Origin: Callaeas wilsoni
Lineage: Eukaryota > Chordata > Aves > Passeriformes > Callaeidae
DNA length: 64,000 nucleotides
Assembly (NCBI GenBank): GCA_013398955.1
Contig: VWPU01014796.1
Span: 62,001 to 126,000, forward strand
Direction of reading: 5' to 3'
Below are positions 13,859-28,051 of the stretch, piece after piece. The notes under the pieces are model-generated. The model did no database searches. It saw only the letters and a list, made by a program, of their open reading frames with translations, and was not told where the DNA came from. The translations under genes and the position numbers were made by a program. Every line of letters starts with the position of its first letter. Position 1 is the stretch's first letter.

Positions 13859-16800
13859 GCTTTGCCTGAGAGTGTGTAATTTGAATTTCTTTTCTAGAAT
13901 TTGGAAGCTTATATTAAGATAATTTTACAAATATATCTCTCAATAAAGAATGATTTTTACTTCAATGTATTACAAACACATAAGCTTATAATTAATACAT
14001 TCTTCCTGGTTTGGGTTATGTGTTTAGAAGTTTAATGTATGTAGGGTAAAGAAATATTTTAGACATAGTCTATATAGATAGATTTTTAAAATAAATGACC
14101 TTCTGCTTTAGGAATCTTTTCGTTGAGAGAATATTTTTATTTTATCTGTCACTGAATATGTTTAAAGGACTGTTAGCCTACTAGTAAAACTTTCATGTGA
14201 ATAATTTTCAAAATTAAGATGTCCCTTCTCTGAGACACTTAACAACTAAACCATGGATCTAAATTATTTTTCCTCTCCTGAGGCCTAAGTCCCATATTAA
14301 AAACATCCTCCATGGTCTTATATCTTTTATATGGATAAATTTTTACAGTTTCAAAGACATAGAGAAAAAGCTATTTTTTAAAAAATGTTATAATTCAGCA
14401 AATTTATACTGCAAAATTGGATATATTCACAACTTTAGGAATTTGCTCTGTAGTACTGTTCACGAGTTTGTACTTAGTGAAAATATCTAATTTTTTTTGA
14501 TTTCTTTATATGACAATGATTAATACAGAGTGTTATGGCATATATACTTGAAAAAAATTAATTTGGGATTTGGATCTACTCTATCAGATGGAAAAATAAG
14601 TTAGCATCTTTTGTAGGAAACAGGAAAACCTTGAGCTATAATAATCATTTGATAATTCTGCCAATTCTTTTTCTGTAAATCACAGAAGTTGTATGAAGCC
14701 GTTATCATACACCAGAAAACACTAAGCAAAGAGAATATCCTGCCCATATATTACTACTGTAATATACACCAAAAAAAGTACTTACTTTAATAAACTTGCA
14801 TTTCTTGGTATCTTCCATGCATATTCCCATGGCTATCGTACAAGTTAGATCACATTTCAAGTTAGAGTTGATGTACAAATTGGAACTTCACTCATAGTTT
14901 GGAAATAAAAGAAATAGCCTTTTTAAGTGCAAACATCAAAATGTTCCTTTTCATGCACTTATTTTTGCGAGGGAACATTATAGCATACACCCAAAAGCTG
15001 AATTTGCATTCCATAGTTTCTTTTACCAAGTAGTAATGGAGAGGAATGGAATTATACTTACTTGTGCATAGATTTTTATCCAGATTTGCCCATAATTTCA
15101 AGTTTTATTTTATATACCACATGAATATCTCACTTCCTAAAGAGGAATATTTATCAGAATAATTATAAATATTGGCTCAATTTCTGGAGCTAAATAATGT
15201 AGCCGGGTAACCCACTCCTTGCATTTATCACTGGGATAAATTGCAGACCTAAATCTCATATTTATGTGGTCAGTTGCAGTCTTTATTATTACATCTTGTC
15301 TACTCTGCAGAGATCTGAATAAATGTGATAGGAAGATTTTAATTGTTGGTAATATCTAGCCCTTTATAATAAATGAGAAGAGTTTTGGACCTGATATCCA
15401 GGTCACAGAAGCATGAGTTCCTAAACCAATCTCTAGGCTATTCATTATGTTTCTAAGGAACACTTTTTGTTCTTTTTTGTTTGGAATGTAACACTGTGAA
15501 AATCAGCAATATTAAACGTTCTCTGGACTTAGTTATGGGTAAAAGACAGACTCATTAATAGACTCATTTGTTATTAATTTACTTGTGGGTAAAACTCGGG
15601 TGTTGCTAACAATTTCTATAATGTAATCATGACCTTGTTCTGCAGACAGGTGTTGATTGTTTAGGGCTGGCAGGAGAAAGGATGCAGAGAACAGACACAG
15701 TTACTGGAGGAATTTTGTTTTTTCTTCAGATAACCTTCAAAGAATCCTAAATCTTCTTGAGTTTTTCAGTGTGTACATGAGGTTCCAAAAAAATATCTGC
15801 ATAACAAGAAAAAGACAAAAGAAAAGATACCTAGGTCTCTGTACTTGTACATGAATGTTATGTAGTGACCTTTTCTAATCAAACTTTAATTAAAAGCTTT
15901 TTCATGCATTCCAAAACTTGTCCAGGGTATAATCCTGAGCAAAATGTATTAAGATATGACTAAATTATGGTAGCTGGTCCAGGAATGAGTATGAGTCTCA
16001 ATAGTCTCAAAACCATCCCATTTTTCCAGATTACTTAATATTGATTTGAAATAAACTTTTCTTCTAAGATGTGATCATCTGGCATAAGGTTCCATTAAAG
16101 AAATCTTTGTAAAATAGTGTAAAGATTTCTCAGCTCCTGAGAATTTCAGAATACATGTTAGATGACAGGTGTGTTGTGAATATGAACCCTCAACAAAGAT
16201 CAACTGTTCTCACTGTGACAGCATATCCTACATGTCTCAGCTGCCCTTAGAGATCATGCCTTTTTCCAAATAAAGATTAGGGATGAATGATATTATTAAT
16301 TTAGTCTATGAAGGTTAAACTTCCACTTCAAATTACGATTTTAGGAATTGTTATTGCAAAAATAAAATTGTGAATGACGCCATAAATTTTTACCTAAACA
16401 CTGAATTCTATTCATCTGTGTCAATTCATGATCCTTCTTATGCCCTAAAATTGAAAGGATATTTTCCAAAGGATTTTTTCAGACCAAAAACAGAAGAAAA
16501 GAAAAAAAAACCCAAACCCAAAGCCTTCAGATGAGCTATTTCTGTAATGATTGCCACTGCTTTCTAGAATTCTTTTCTTATGGGAATACACACTGATTAC
16601 AAAGAGTATATCAGAAAGAATTCTGGGTTTATGTTTTGATAGGAACATAACTTTAAATGCAAGTTTCAGAAAACCTCATTTCCCTGGTATTTTAGGTGCC
16701 TATGTAGTGGGCTTGCCTTTAGCTATTCAGTAGGTATACAGGTGGAGTACTCTCGTATTTATTCGAAAATAACTCCCTGACAGAAGACAGACCTTGTTTC

Positions 16801-19800
16801 ATCTGTTCACTATAGCTAACTACTGTCACTTGGGAAATTGGTTACACTGTTTTGTAAGCCACACAACAGTATTCTTCAGCAGCTGACTTTCAGTTCTCTC
16901 TCTCACAAACAGCATGACCTATAATGTAGTTGCAAATTGCCATTTACAGGTGAGATCTACCAGGGACATAGATGACTAAATTGCCACAAGCACTTATTTA
17001 AGTTCTCCCCTTCTGTCAGATGAGAACTTTTCTCTCCGATTTTTAGCAAAGTTTTTTCAATATATTTATACATATATATGTACCTCACAACTCAGTATTG
17101 CAATTTCTGGTTTTTGCTAAAAATACCTTCATCTTCTGTTTCTGGTAAATCACCTGAAACCAAGTTTCTTCAATATGACTTATGAGTATTTACATTCAAA
17201 CTATGCATGTGGTGAGCTCCATATCTGAGTGCTGTAGTGACTGGGTAGCTCCACATGGAAGACTTGTCAGACTTGCAATAGGACACACTGCTTGTGCCAT
17301 AACTTGCAGAGTATGGTAAACTATTGTTAGCACTGCTTTTGTTTTCAGAGTCTGTAAGTGCCAGTCCATGAAGACGTGTAAAGTTGGTCCAACCTTCATG
17401 GTCAGGTTAGCTTGGAATAAAAGAAATCAAGCAAATAATCTTATTAACCATTCCTCAATACACTTATTTGAGAGAAAATAGTAGTTCCATCAGAGGAAGC
17501 ACAGATCTGGAATTGCCTTTACAGAGTTTCTTTATACTGGTAGACTTGTCCAGAGTGAAGATAGGTGTGTGGAACATACTATTTATTCTAGTAACTTCCA
17601 TTATTTATTAGGACTATCATCATTTTACAGGTGAGAACAGATTAACTTTTTTTCAACAATAAAAAGTAGGTTAATTTTTTTCCTAATCCCTTCTGAATAT
17701 TTCAAGGATGTGTAGAGTTGAGTTTCCAAAAACTAATAAAGAGGGGACTGCATAGAGTGCTCTTGCTTCAGAAGGTCTACTGCTATTTAGAGATAAATGG
17801 CAATCGTTTTTCTCCAACTTTCATTTTGACATTTTAAAAGATAAGATGTACCTCTCAGCTTATATCAACTCAGAAGTGTGGCTAAATATCCCTTTGGCAT
17901 CTCTTTCTGAAATGTCAGATTTCTAAGATGAATGGAAAGGTAAAACTTTTTACTGTTTCAGAGCACCAATTTATTTCCAAAGAAGGGAAGGTATTACTAT
18001 CGATCAATAAAAAAATTCAGATGTGGAACCAAACAAAAAATGGATTTTTCAGGCTACTGGTAGTTTAGGATTGAGTGTTCAGAATTCAGTGCTTTCATAG
18101 CCATCTGCATACTGAGAAGCTAGAAATGAAACATTTGATTCTTTTAAAAAATCACATTTCTAAGACAATGTAAAACCATATGAAACGGAAGAGATACTTC
18201 AAAGAGAAAAATGTAAATTTCTAACTTTCAGATCTGGTGCCTTTTGGAAAGGAAGCAACTCAGTGTCCCTTTGCCATGCCTTAGTATTTAGTTTAAACTG
18301 CAGTAAATGACATTTCTCTTGTTCTTATCAAGAGCTCATCCTCCAGTTTTGAATTTATAAAATAATTTATCCTATTTTTATTATTTTTCACTCCTGTGAT
18401 CTGCCACGTTCTCAAGAAATCACTGCAAAAAGTTATATAGTTGTAATTAAAATGATCTGTAAAATTTCCCAATAAAACCTGTCATCTTTTAAGCCTGGTC
18501 CTTAGGTCTTTCCTTATCATTATTTCTAAAATAATTTCAGGTCTGAATTATTGCAGATAGATTCCCAATAGAATTAGTCATATAAGACTAACAGCACAGA
18601 AGATCTTTTAACTACTACTAATGCCTTCTTTGTCCAAGGTACTTGAAGAATCAGAATAATGTAAAAGCTTCCTGAAATGCATATGCACACAGGAAACAAT
18701 CCCACAGAGCAGAAGGTTAAAGTTTATACTAGCCTAATGTTCTTTATAAGCAATTTTAGAGTGAAAAAATTTTTATACTTCCTTATTGAGTTATAAGACA
18801 AGGTTTCTTGTGCTTAATTCGAAGTGTCAACCAGTGCTCTACTAGATTATGAAATTCAAACATGTAAGGAAAGAAGAAAATTCAGCTCCAAATCTCTGAA
18901 GTTCAACTTTTAATGTGATTTAGGATTCATCTTGTATGAACTTTCAAATTGATGTGGGCACCTAAATCCTTCAGATACCTGGTGACCTAACCAGGCCCTC
19001 TGAAGCCAAAGGTTAGAAGTGTATCAGCTGAGGGTTAACTTATTTTACTGCTTACTGTATTTTAAAGCACAGTGTAATTTAGGTCTGGCCACAATTGGTT
19101 TTCACTTCACTTGAAGATTGCTTCAAGACATCTGTACAAATAGGTAGATTCTTCATATGCAATTTATCTAATTGTACATTTCATACCTTGGCCTGTTCCA
19201 AACAAGCAATAGCTAGTATTAATATTTCTTCAACAGGACCCAGTGATGCATTCCTGAAAAAGCAATTTTCTTTTCTGGAGGGGAAATCTGATTTGAGCTA
19301 AGAGACCTTATTGCAGTTATATATACACTTACTCCTTTTCAAAATATTCTGACAATCTTTTTTATCAGTTACACTGGTTTCTAGAGCAAATTGATTTTCC
19401 CAGCTTTGCTTCTCAGACTTTCTTCCCTACTACCCCATTCCATTCTCTGTGATTTTCTAGACAAACCATCCTCAATTGCTACTGCTTGAATTTGTCTCCT
19501 TGATCAGGAGGGAGGTGAAGTCTAGATTGCCTTCAGGGAATTCTGACTACTTTTGTATAGCAAAGGTCCAAATCCATCATTTGAATCTGCATGGCAAGGA
19601 CCTGACCACATATGTCAACTTCTTACATGAGGTACAGCCAATTTTTTATATACACAAAAGTATTTTTAAGGCAATCCTTATAGCTGTCCTCAGGAAAAAA
19701 AAATCAGATACCTGCATTCAAATAACTTTAGCAGGTGAAAAATGAAGGTTTGAAAGTATCTTGTCTTTTTCAGCAGCCACTGGTTGAGGAAAACATTTTA

Positions 19801-20082
19801 AGTTCAGGCATTAAATGCTTAGACTCTGCCCTGCCAATATACTTGCTCAGCATTCAGGGATATGAAATAAAGAAAATTCTTGAGTCAGAGATTTTATCTT
19901 CATGTCCAAAAGTCCTTTTTCCTTACATGTAGTTGCCCAGTCCCTGCTGCAACCTGGCTGTACATCACTGGAAAGTAATTTTCTGATCATACGGCTATAG
20001 GGGTTTTCTAGTTAATATTAGTTAAACTATTTTTTTCAGAGATCCTTTACATTTTTTTTCCACATAGCACGTGGTAGTGTAC
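13859..20082. other. Non-coding AT-rich stretch
   Basis: I see no coding sequence, RNA gene or recognisable transposon between the second CR1 copy and the LTR. Open frames are short and without homology that I can recognise. Confidence 0.6.
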
Positions 20083-21075
20083 TGTATCTGCACTGGGTTT
20101 GCATGGAAAGGTTTTGGTAGTCAGGGAGGCTACAGGGGTGGTTCCTGTGCGAAGCTGCCAGAAGCTTCCCCCACGTTTGACAGAGCCAATGTCCGATGGC
20201 CCCAAGATGGCCCTGCCACTGGCAAAGGCTGATTCCATCATGATGAGAGTAGCATCTCCGAGATAAAAGGAAGGGGAGAAACAAAAAAAAAATCAGCCAG
20301 AGAGAGGAGAGAGAATAAGTGAGAGGAACAGTTCTGCAGACCCCAAGACCAATGAAGGAAAAGGTGCCCCAGACACCTGCAGCCCAAGGTGCAGCCCATG
20401 GTGAGGCAGGCTGGCTCCCTGCAGTCGGGCAGGGGAGCAGATATTCATCTGCAGTCCCTGGAGGACTCCACACCAGAGCAGAGGTGTGCCCACAGAAGGC
20501 TGTGACCCCATGGGAAGCCCACGCTGGAGCAGGCTCCTGGCAGAAATGTGACCCTCTGGGGAATCTATGTTGGAGCAGCCTTTTCCTGAAAGACAGAACC
20601 TTAGAGAAGGGACCCACCCTGGAGCAGTTTGTAAAGTCCACGGGAAGGCCTCTGGTTGGAGAGGTTCATGGAGGACCGCCTCCTATGGGAGAGATTCCAT
20701 GCTAGAGCAGGGGAAGAATGTGAGTCCTTCCCCTGAGGAAAAAATGCAGCAGACACAGCGTGTAATGAACTGGCTGACCACAACCCCCATTCCCTCTTCC
20801 CCTGCACCACTGCAGGCAGGAGGTAGACAAAATTTGAGGTGAAGTTAACAGAGGAGTTGAACGATTTTGGTTCTAATTACCTATTCTGATTGATTCAACT
20901 AATTTCCCTAAATCCAGTCTGTTTTGCCCATTGTGATAACTGGTGCCTGATTTCTTCCTGCTCTTATCTCGACCCATGAGCCTTTTGTTATATTTTCGCT
21001 ACCCCGTCCAGGGAAGCAGAGGAGTATTATGGCTTGGGTGAGCACCTGACATCCAGTCAGAGTCAACCCACCACA
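20083..21075 (+). mobile_element. Solo LTR, avian ERVL-like
   Basis: This is a long terminal repeat of about 993 bp that begins TG and ends CA. It is flanked by a matching GTAC at 20079-20082 and 21076-21079, which I read as the remnant of the target-site duplication. The body has repeated motifs of the kind C-C-C-A-C-G-C-T-G-G-A-G-C-A-G (near 20520-20720). The 3' part contains CTTATCTCGACCCATGAGCC and ends CAACCCACCACA, a pattern I recognise from LTRs of bird endogenous retroviruses of the ERVL type. It is GC-richer than its surroundings. No internal viral genes flank it, so it is a solo LTR left by recombination. The several open frames inside it, on both strands, are by-products of its GC-rich repeats. 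The exact subfamily name is not known to me. Confidence 0.78.
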
Positions 21076-24000
21076 GTACACTAAGAAACTGTGATTATTA
21101 CAATCTCAAAATATGGGTCACATGTTAGTGTGCAGCATTAATAGTTTCTAGTTTTCACCCCATAGTATTTGGAAGTAGTAGTGCTATTAGTATTGTTTAC
21201 TGATACCGTATGAAATACACAGTTTCTTTGGACTTGATAATGAAATGGCTTGATAGAATGTATCTTTTCTTCTAAAAGCTGCTTATTGAAATCGATGAAA
21301 TGAAAAGATTGCTGTACATAATTTCTTGGACAATGAATAGAAAGATTAATACTATCTACTTCTTTAAATTATCAGATGTTCTGTATTGATCAAAAATAAA
21401 ACCAATACAGATATAATAACAGAAAAGGAAATTAAAAAGGTACACAGCACCAAGCACCATAATAATTATAAGTGCCTTTTCTGAATCCAATCATTCAGCT
21501 AATTTTCATACACCATCTTCTCAATATTCCATAATCTCTATTCTATTTCTTTTGTCATGTAGAACTGGTTGCTGCATAATCTCCAGCCCTGTTTTCCACA
21601 TTTCATAAAGATTATTACATTTTTATAACTATCAGTCACCGATAAATCTGCATATGTTCTCTCATATACAGTCCCAGGCACAGCTTTCTAAGCCTCTAGT
21701 CTGCAGAAAGACTACTTGAAAGTCTGAGAAGTTGTCAATTTACACGTGATATGTGTTGAGAGGTTTTTCTCTTTGCAATTTAATTATATAAACAGCAAAA
21801 CAACACTTCAGTACATTGTGTGATGAATTTAAAAGTGTGCGAATTCTGGTATCAGTTGTAAAACTCCATTTATTTATTTTTCCATTTAGTTATTCCAGTG
21901 GCATTCATTCATTCATGTGTATGGGGATATAATCCGATACAAAAGAGAAGAAATTACTGAATAGCAGTCATCTCAAGAGAAGATTTATTCTGCATCTCTA
22001 AATAAACTTGCTTTTCTTAAAATTGTCACGTTTCTGCTCAAAAGCTTGCAGAAGCTTGTCCATACTCAGAAGACCTACACTAGGTGCCCATCACCCATTT
22101 TTGGGCTGTACTGTGGATCCTTGTCCCACTCACAGTCTGTTGCAGATAATAGTGAGAGAGAGGAGCTTTCAAAGATACGCTAAATTTGCCTGTTTAAGTT
22201 GTCTTTACCTGTTTCTGTCTCCTTCTCTGTGTTAGAAAGCATCTTCCCTGTGTATTTCCATGTATGTCCTATAGAAATCATGATCCGTGTTAGTGGATCT
22301 AGCTGAGTTTCTAACCTTTTGAAGTTTACCAGGGCTACAGATCTTCCACAGAAAATGGTTTTAAATCCACTGTAATTGCATCCTTTCAATCCACTCCAAA
22401 TTGCATTTGGAGGAGATCAAAAGGTTTTGACCAGCTGCAGTGCTCTTGCTCTTTCTCCTCTGAAACATTCTGTACTCTTGCTTGTTGCCTGGTATCTGCA
22501 TCTTTGGCCCCCGGTGCCAGCCAGATAAGATGATGGAGGCTCCCTGTTCAGTGCATAGTGGGTCCTGAGGGACTCTCTTCTCTCTGCTCAGCATTTTGTT
22601 TTCATATAAATATGTAAACAGGACAAAAAGCATGAAAAAATCATTAGATTGCTTTAGGAAAAAGTATTATTACTAATATATTATTGTAGGGTACTAATTA
22701 TTAACCACAGAATCAATTCTGTCTTTTCCTTTCTGTTCATATAAGCCAAGGGAGAAGAAACCCTAGCAGAGAGATTGAAACAGGAGGATGCCACAGTCAG
22801 GCATAATTATCACCTGAACAACAGCTGTAGGTGTAATCCTTTCTTTTGGTAAAATCATTTTCCCCACATGGGAAAGAGTGATTATTGTGGTGCCTACAGG
22901 TCTGTGGACTTTCTAAGGGTGACGTGCTGAGCTTGAAAAAACGCAGCAGATTATTTTATATCCATTGCCCAATTCTTCACTGAAGTGTTCTAATCCCTCG
23001 TCCTCTTCTCCCTGCAGTACCCTCCTTTCTGTGGGCTGAGACTCCTGCCTGCCTGATCACAACAGTGGTGGATTGATAAGGTCACCATGTTAAAGCCCAA
23101 GGCTTGAGCTGGTGCTTAACATACAGTGTCGATTTATACAGGCATTTTTTTCTCTTTTCTGCTTCCTTAATTAGTATTTAAATATTCCAAGTGAAGTGGA
23201 ATAGGTCAAACAGGAGCCATTAATGACTTGAATCCAGAATACGCTGTAGCCTATTTATTGGAGTGCTCATCTGGGGAATAGAATAGACAAGTTAAAGTCT
23301 ACCAGCTCTCTCATGTAGAGCAGTCTGCATTGAGGTTTCTCACATCCCAACTGCATTGCCCTAGCAACAATATTATTATTTAAAAGTGAACAACCTCTTT
23401 TTTTAAGTATCGTGACTAGCCCTCTGCTTTTAATATGCCTAGCCTTAAAAAGGCATTGCACATTAAATATTTTACTTCTTTTTTTATCCTATTGGCAGAA
23501 AAAGATTGTTATACATAAAATAGTTATGAAGTGACATAAATACAGAAAATTACTCTTTTGTACTTGAATGAGTCTGAGTGGAATAGGTTTATTTATTAGT
23601 TTTGGAAGCTTTGTTTTGTTTTGTTTTATTTTCTACTAGAGTAGTGGAAGGTATAGCTCTTGAATTGTAAAATCAAGTAGCCATCCTTAACCATGGACTC
23701 CTATGCTTATTAAGCTTTAAGGAGATAATGCCTCAGCCCACAAATACGAAGGGTATTTTACCTAAGCTGCCAGGACTACAAGCTCACTCTGAAAGTCACA
23801 CAGTGTTCTCCTCAAACTTGTCACCAATTGTCAAGGTTTATTTATACTTATGAGACCTTACGGGTCTTCAGATTGTATTCTAAGTGACAACTCTGAAAAC
23901 AGAAGAACAGTAAGAATCTCAGAGCTTTAGCTGTTTGGAATTTAGCAAATCAATCTGTTGATGTAAAGGTGACATTTGTGACCTGATGGGGTAGTCCTTT

Positions 24001-27000
24001 GCGCATGAGAAATTGTGATGTGCAGTCAGAGGTATATATCCTTGCAGTAATCTTTTTATAGAAATGTATATATAACTTTTTAAAGTTCCCATCCTTATTG
24101 AAAATCAATAGCAATCACAACCCAAAGTGCCAAGAGGCTTTAGCAGACATGTGGCGGTGGATTAAAATTGGATGGCTGAAATTGTAGCAGCCTTCAGCTG
24201 CACCCTCTACCCCTGTGATGGATGTTGCCTCTCCCAAAGCAGAGACAACTGATCTGCTCATGAATCTCCTGATCCACTGCAGTGCTCATCGAAGGTAAAC
24301 TGACTTGGATTCAGACTGGCTGTAATACGGACATAGAAATTTATCTTGAGAGAGAAAATATTTATTATATGGATGGCAAGGATGGCTAGAGAAGTTCAAC
24401 AATCTGATTTTAACCTGCTACTGGAATGACCTCTGCTAATTGTAAAAGTAGAAATAAATAGGCTCCATCAGGTGATTTCAAAGCAACAAAAAAGCCTGTC
24501 TTTCTCAGTCCCCCATTGGGCACCTGAAGCCTCACTGACCTCTTGGGAAGGGGCTCTGCCTAGCTGGCACTTTTCCTAAAAAAAGGAGAATCACTGCTGG
24601 CTGAACTGATGGAAACATATCTACATCCCTTTTTTCTCTGTTTAGCTCTGTAAATATCATCACTGAAAATTTTCAGAGAAAGTTAGCACTGGTGGACAAA
24701 AATGAACAGAGCACCTAGACGCCTTAAAGTGAGAAACAGGCAGAGAAAAGCATGAGGATAACACCTTGGGTACTATAACAGAATACTTGCAGAAAGAGGG
24801 CAATCATCTCAGTGTTACTGCCTCTTCATTTTGGAGTCATTAAATGATGACGGCATCAATATACAATCCACCCTACATGAGATTATGTACCAGCAAACAA
24901 TGTCTTTCTCAGGAATTGTCAGATAAAATCCTCCAGCCAATTTTGTTTATACAGGTATCTAAGGACATAGAAATCTAATTTCTATTTGCTTTAGGACATC
25001 CCAGCTGGGGTTTTTTAGGCAGTTCCAAGGCTACTGTCCTGTAGATTTTACCTGCCAGTCCTGTGAGGATGTCTTTGACACTGTAAAGCATTTAAAACAG
25101 CACTGGAGATCTTTCTTAGGCCCCTGAATCACACTGCAAGCACCTGTATCAGGGACCTCCAGCAGTATAACAGTATTTTCCTAGCTTGACTTCTGGTCAA
25201 ATTTGAATCAATAGCTATTCACTCACACTTTAATGAATGCAACAAAGGTGATTTTATTGTATAACATCCTAAGTTTTTAAGGGGAAATCTGACTAGACTA
25301 CAGCAACAGTCAAGAGCTTGCCCTAGATAACCTTCTAGCATACTTGAGCTTTGTCTCTGCAGCATTGCTCTGATTGATAAGTTGTTGGTTACTATTTTCT
25401 TCACCAAAGACACTTTAGCAGTATGAGTATGAAAAGTTAGGTATACTGAATAGGAAAGGACTATTTTTACATGGCAACAGACTTAGAGGAATGATCCTTT
25501 GCCTGGTAATTATAAGTCTGTATCTGTATACACACATGGAGTTTTAATTCCTTGTATTATTACTGCAAATATCTGCCACTAGGATGTCCTTGAAGACATG
25601 TTGTGGTATTAATCAGATTTGTCAAGATGAGACAGTACCTTTCTATTCTCTCTTACACGTCATAAACTCTGACTGATATCCCCAAGGGGACAAAATGCAT
25701 AATGTGTCATCTATGACCTGTTACGTGCACAAATTACTCGCATCTTGTATGCAGTAGGATAACAAAATGCTATTGATTTTGAATTTGACTTAGGAAGCTG
25801 ATCTTTATTGTTAGTTGTCCCTTGGCAGATTTTTCCTCCTGCTGTGAATTGTTTGATCTAAAATTTTTATTTGGAGATATGGAAGCAGTGATGGTTTTAT
25901 AATATTTTTTAATAATTGTATACATTCTATCCTTGGAGATAGACATTATTTATAAGTGGAATAAATATTCTATAAATAAGAATAAATTTCAAATAAGTAA
26001 GAGAAACCATGTAATATGCCAATCTTGTTTTGCTTACACAACTGTGCTGTGTAGCAGAGCAGTTTTTCAGGGCTTGAAGCAAGGCACTGATCAGCACCAA
26101 GATGCTTGTGCAGAAGCAAACTTGAAAAGCAGAGCTAAGGGAACTGCACATTAATAAAATGCACTACATAATAAAATAAAATAAATTTAAAAAAAGAATT
26201 CTAGAACAGATTAGGATATGAATTTGAAAACTCAACAGGTATGACAGATTAAGAATTAGGGAACCTTTTCCACCAAAATTGTCCTTCTCAATTTTATATG
26301 GTTTTTTGTCAGACACATAAAGGGCCATTTAAGTATCACTTTAGGATAGTGTTTTAACATTCCATAGGAAAGGAACAAACCCAGTATTCATTAGCATAAG
26401 GATTGGAAGATTTTTTTGGGTAAAATGAGAAGGAGAAAATGTATGTATGTATGGGGAATATTAACGATCTTATCATTTCTTCATTTATTTCTTTAATATA
26501 AATGTTGTGATTCTCAAAGAGAATCTAAATACATATTGTGATGGCAAATGTTGGAAAGTCTTCAACAGCCTGCACCTTAGCTCCAGCAACAGATCTTCAG
26601 TGCCTATTTGTCATTTTCTATGTCAAAAGTGAAATTGAATTCTGCTTGCCTTCATACAGAGCAACTCTGTCACATAGAAAATATCAGTTTTATAGGTTGT
26701 ATCAACTGTGACAGAAGATAAGCAAAAAGCAAAGATCTGCACAAACCAGGTGTCACCTGATTCCTTGAAGTTTTAGATGTCTGTGTGGGCAAGGGTCCCT
26801 TAAATCACTGAAATTAATTCACAGAAGTTGGTTTGAACAACCAGACCAAGAACACGTGTAACGTATCTTTGAATATTTTAACTGTAGCATAAAAGCAGCT
26901 ATTGTAAACTAAGTGGAGCTACCGTGGTCTTCTACTAGTTTGGACTGTGGTGTTAGGAATACTTTTACTATTGTTATTGTATATAATGGAAAAAAAAACT

Positions 27001-27841
27001 TTCCTGGATTGTTTACATTATCCATGTCTTTTAGGAAGCAGATTAATTTGAGAACTTTCAAATATGGTCAGGTTTCAGTTACCATAATTTTGATTTGCGT
27101 CCAGAATTAGCATGTCTAATACCTCAGGAAGGACTAGGTTAAGTCACTATTGTTACTGTCCATTACACAGTTAATGTCTGTCAGCTGGTCACTTAGCTAA
27201 GCAGCATTCACCTTCCTACCAGCTTTTTAGAACCAAACCAATGCTTTCTGGAATTAAGTCTGCTTTGGAATTGTAACTCTTGTTTCCTAGGAGATTATTT
27301 CATTAAGTAAAAAATTCCACAAACAAAGGTGTTTAAAAATCAGCTACAATCTTATTCACAACTTTTAAGGATCCTGGACATGGAAATCACTTGTGTTTCT
27401 TTTAGATTAAATGAAGTATACATATTTCTATTGCTACTGATACGTGTCCTTCACAGCAGAATTCCAGCCAAACCCCTAGTGGCATAGATGCATTAGCTCC
27501 ATTAAAGTCAATGGAAGTTCACTTAATCACATCACCTGAGAATCTGGCCTACAGCCCGTAACGAGACAATCCTTTGGAGGGTAATAATATTTTATGCTTT
27601 CATCAATCACTTTCCTAGGCCTGTAGCTATTTGTGGCAGACTAAAAAATGTCATATTATAATCAAAAAAGCTGGTTGTGACTATTTCTTCCAGAAAGTGC
27701 AAGAATCTTTTGTTTAGTAATACAACATTTATATTTATTTTAAATATTCTGACTACAAAACATTTTCAAAACAGCAGTCATATTCTTGGCTTTAAGGCTC
27801 CAAGTTGTTACATTGTTTTCCTGTTTTGTCTGTTTTTATAG
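21076..27841. other. Non-coding stretch up to triadin exon 2
   Basis: There is no exon apart from the downstream exon 2. I looked for a start resembling Met-Thr-Glu-Ile-Thr (triadin exon 1) with a phase-1 donor and found none. The ancient repeat remnant at 27494 is the only element recognised. Slightly GC-richer patches occur at about 22060-22560 and 24180-24600 without identifiable content. Confidence 0.6.
27494..27550 (+). repeat. Remnant of ancient amniote interspersed repeat
   Basis: The stretch reads AGCTCCATTAAAGTCAATGG, then about 20 less conserved bases, then CACCTGAGAATCTGGCC. This resembles an old interspersed repeat common in birds, turtles and crocodilians whose consensus contains CATTGAAGTCAATGG and a G-A-T-C-T-G-G-C-C tail. 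I cannot name the family with certainty. It lies about 290 bp before triadin exon 2. Confidence 0.5.
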
Positions 27842-28051
27842 GACACATGTCTACAACCACGACAATAATAGATGGTAAGAACGGATCCGTTCCTTCGTCA
27901 TCCATGAAAGTGGGCAAGAAATCAGTGACAGAAGACCTCGTGACGACGTTCAGCTCACCAGCAGCATGGCTTCTTGTTGTTGCTCTGATTGTTACCTGGT
28001 CAGCAGTAGCTATTGTAATGTTTGACTTGGTGGATTACAAAGCCTTAGCAG
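27842..28051 (+). CDS. TRDN: Triadin exon 2 (N-terminus and transmembrane helix)
   Basis: This exon encodes the short cytosolic N-terminus and the single membrane-spanning helix of triadin, which anchors the protein in the junctional sarcoplasmic reticulum next to the ryanodine receptor. The exon is 210 nt. The acceptor is TTTTATAG at 27834-27841 and the donor is G|GTAAAA at 28052. The first two bases (GA) finish a codon begun in the previous exon, and the last base (G) starts the next one. Visible in order: a Thr-rich start (M-S-T-T-T-T), a basic stretch (K-V-G-K-K), V-T-E-D-L-V-T-T-F-S-S-P-A-A-W, then a hydrophobic run of about 20 residues ending M-F-D-L-V-D-Y-K. These blocks match vertebrate triadin as I know it. 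Several CpG codons survive in an AT-rich setting, as expected of selected coding sequence. The ATG at 27847 is probably internal, because the frame continues upstream across the splice site. Confidence 0.95.

Noticed and set aside
20036..20842. Open frames of up to 201 codons on both strands
   Set aside because: They lie within the solo LTR, overlap each other in several frames, and reflect its GC-rich repeated motifs rather than a gene.
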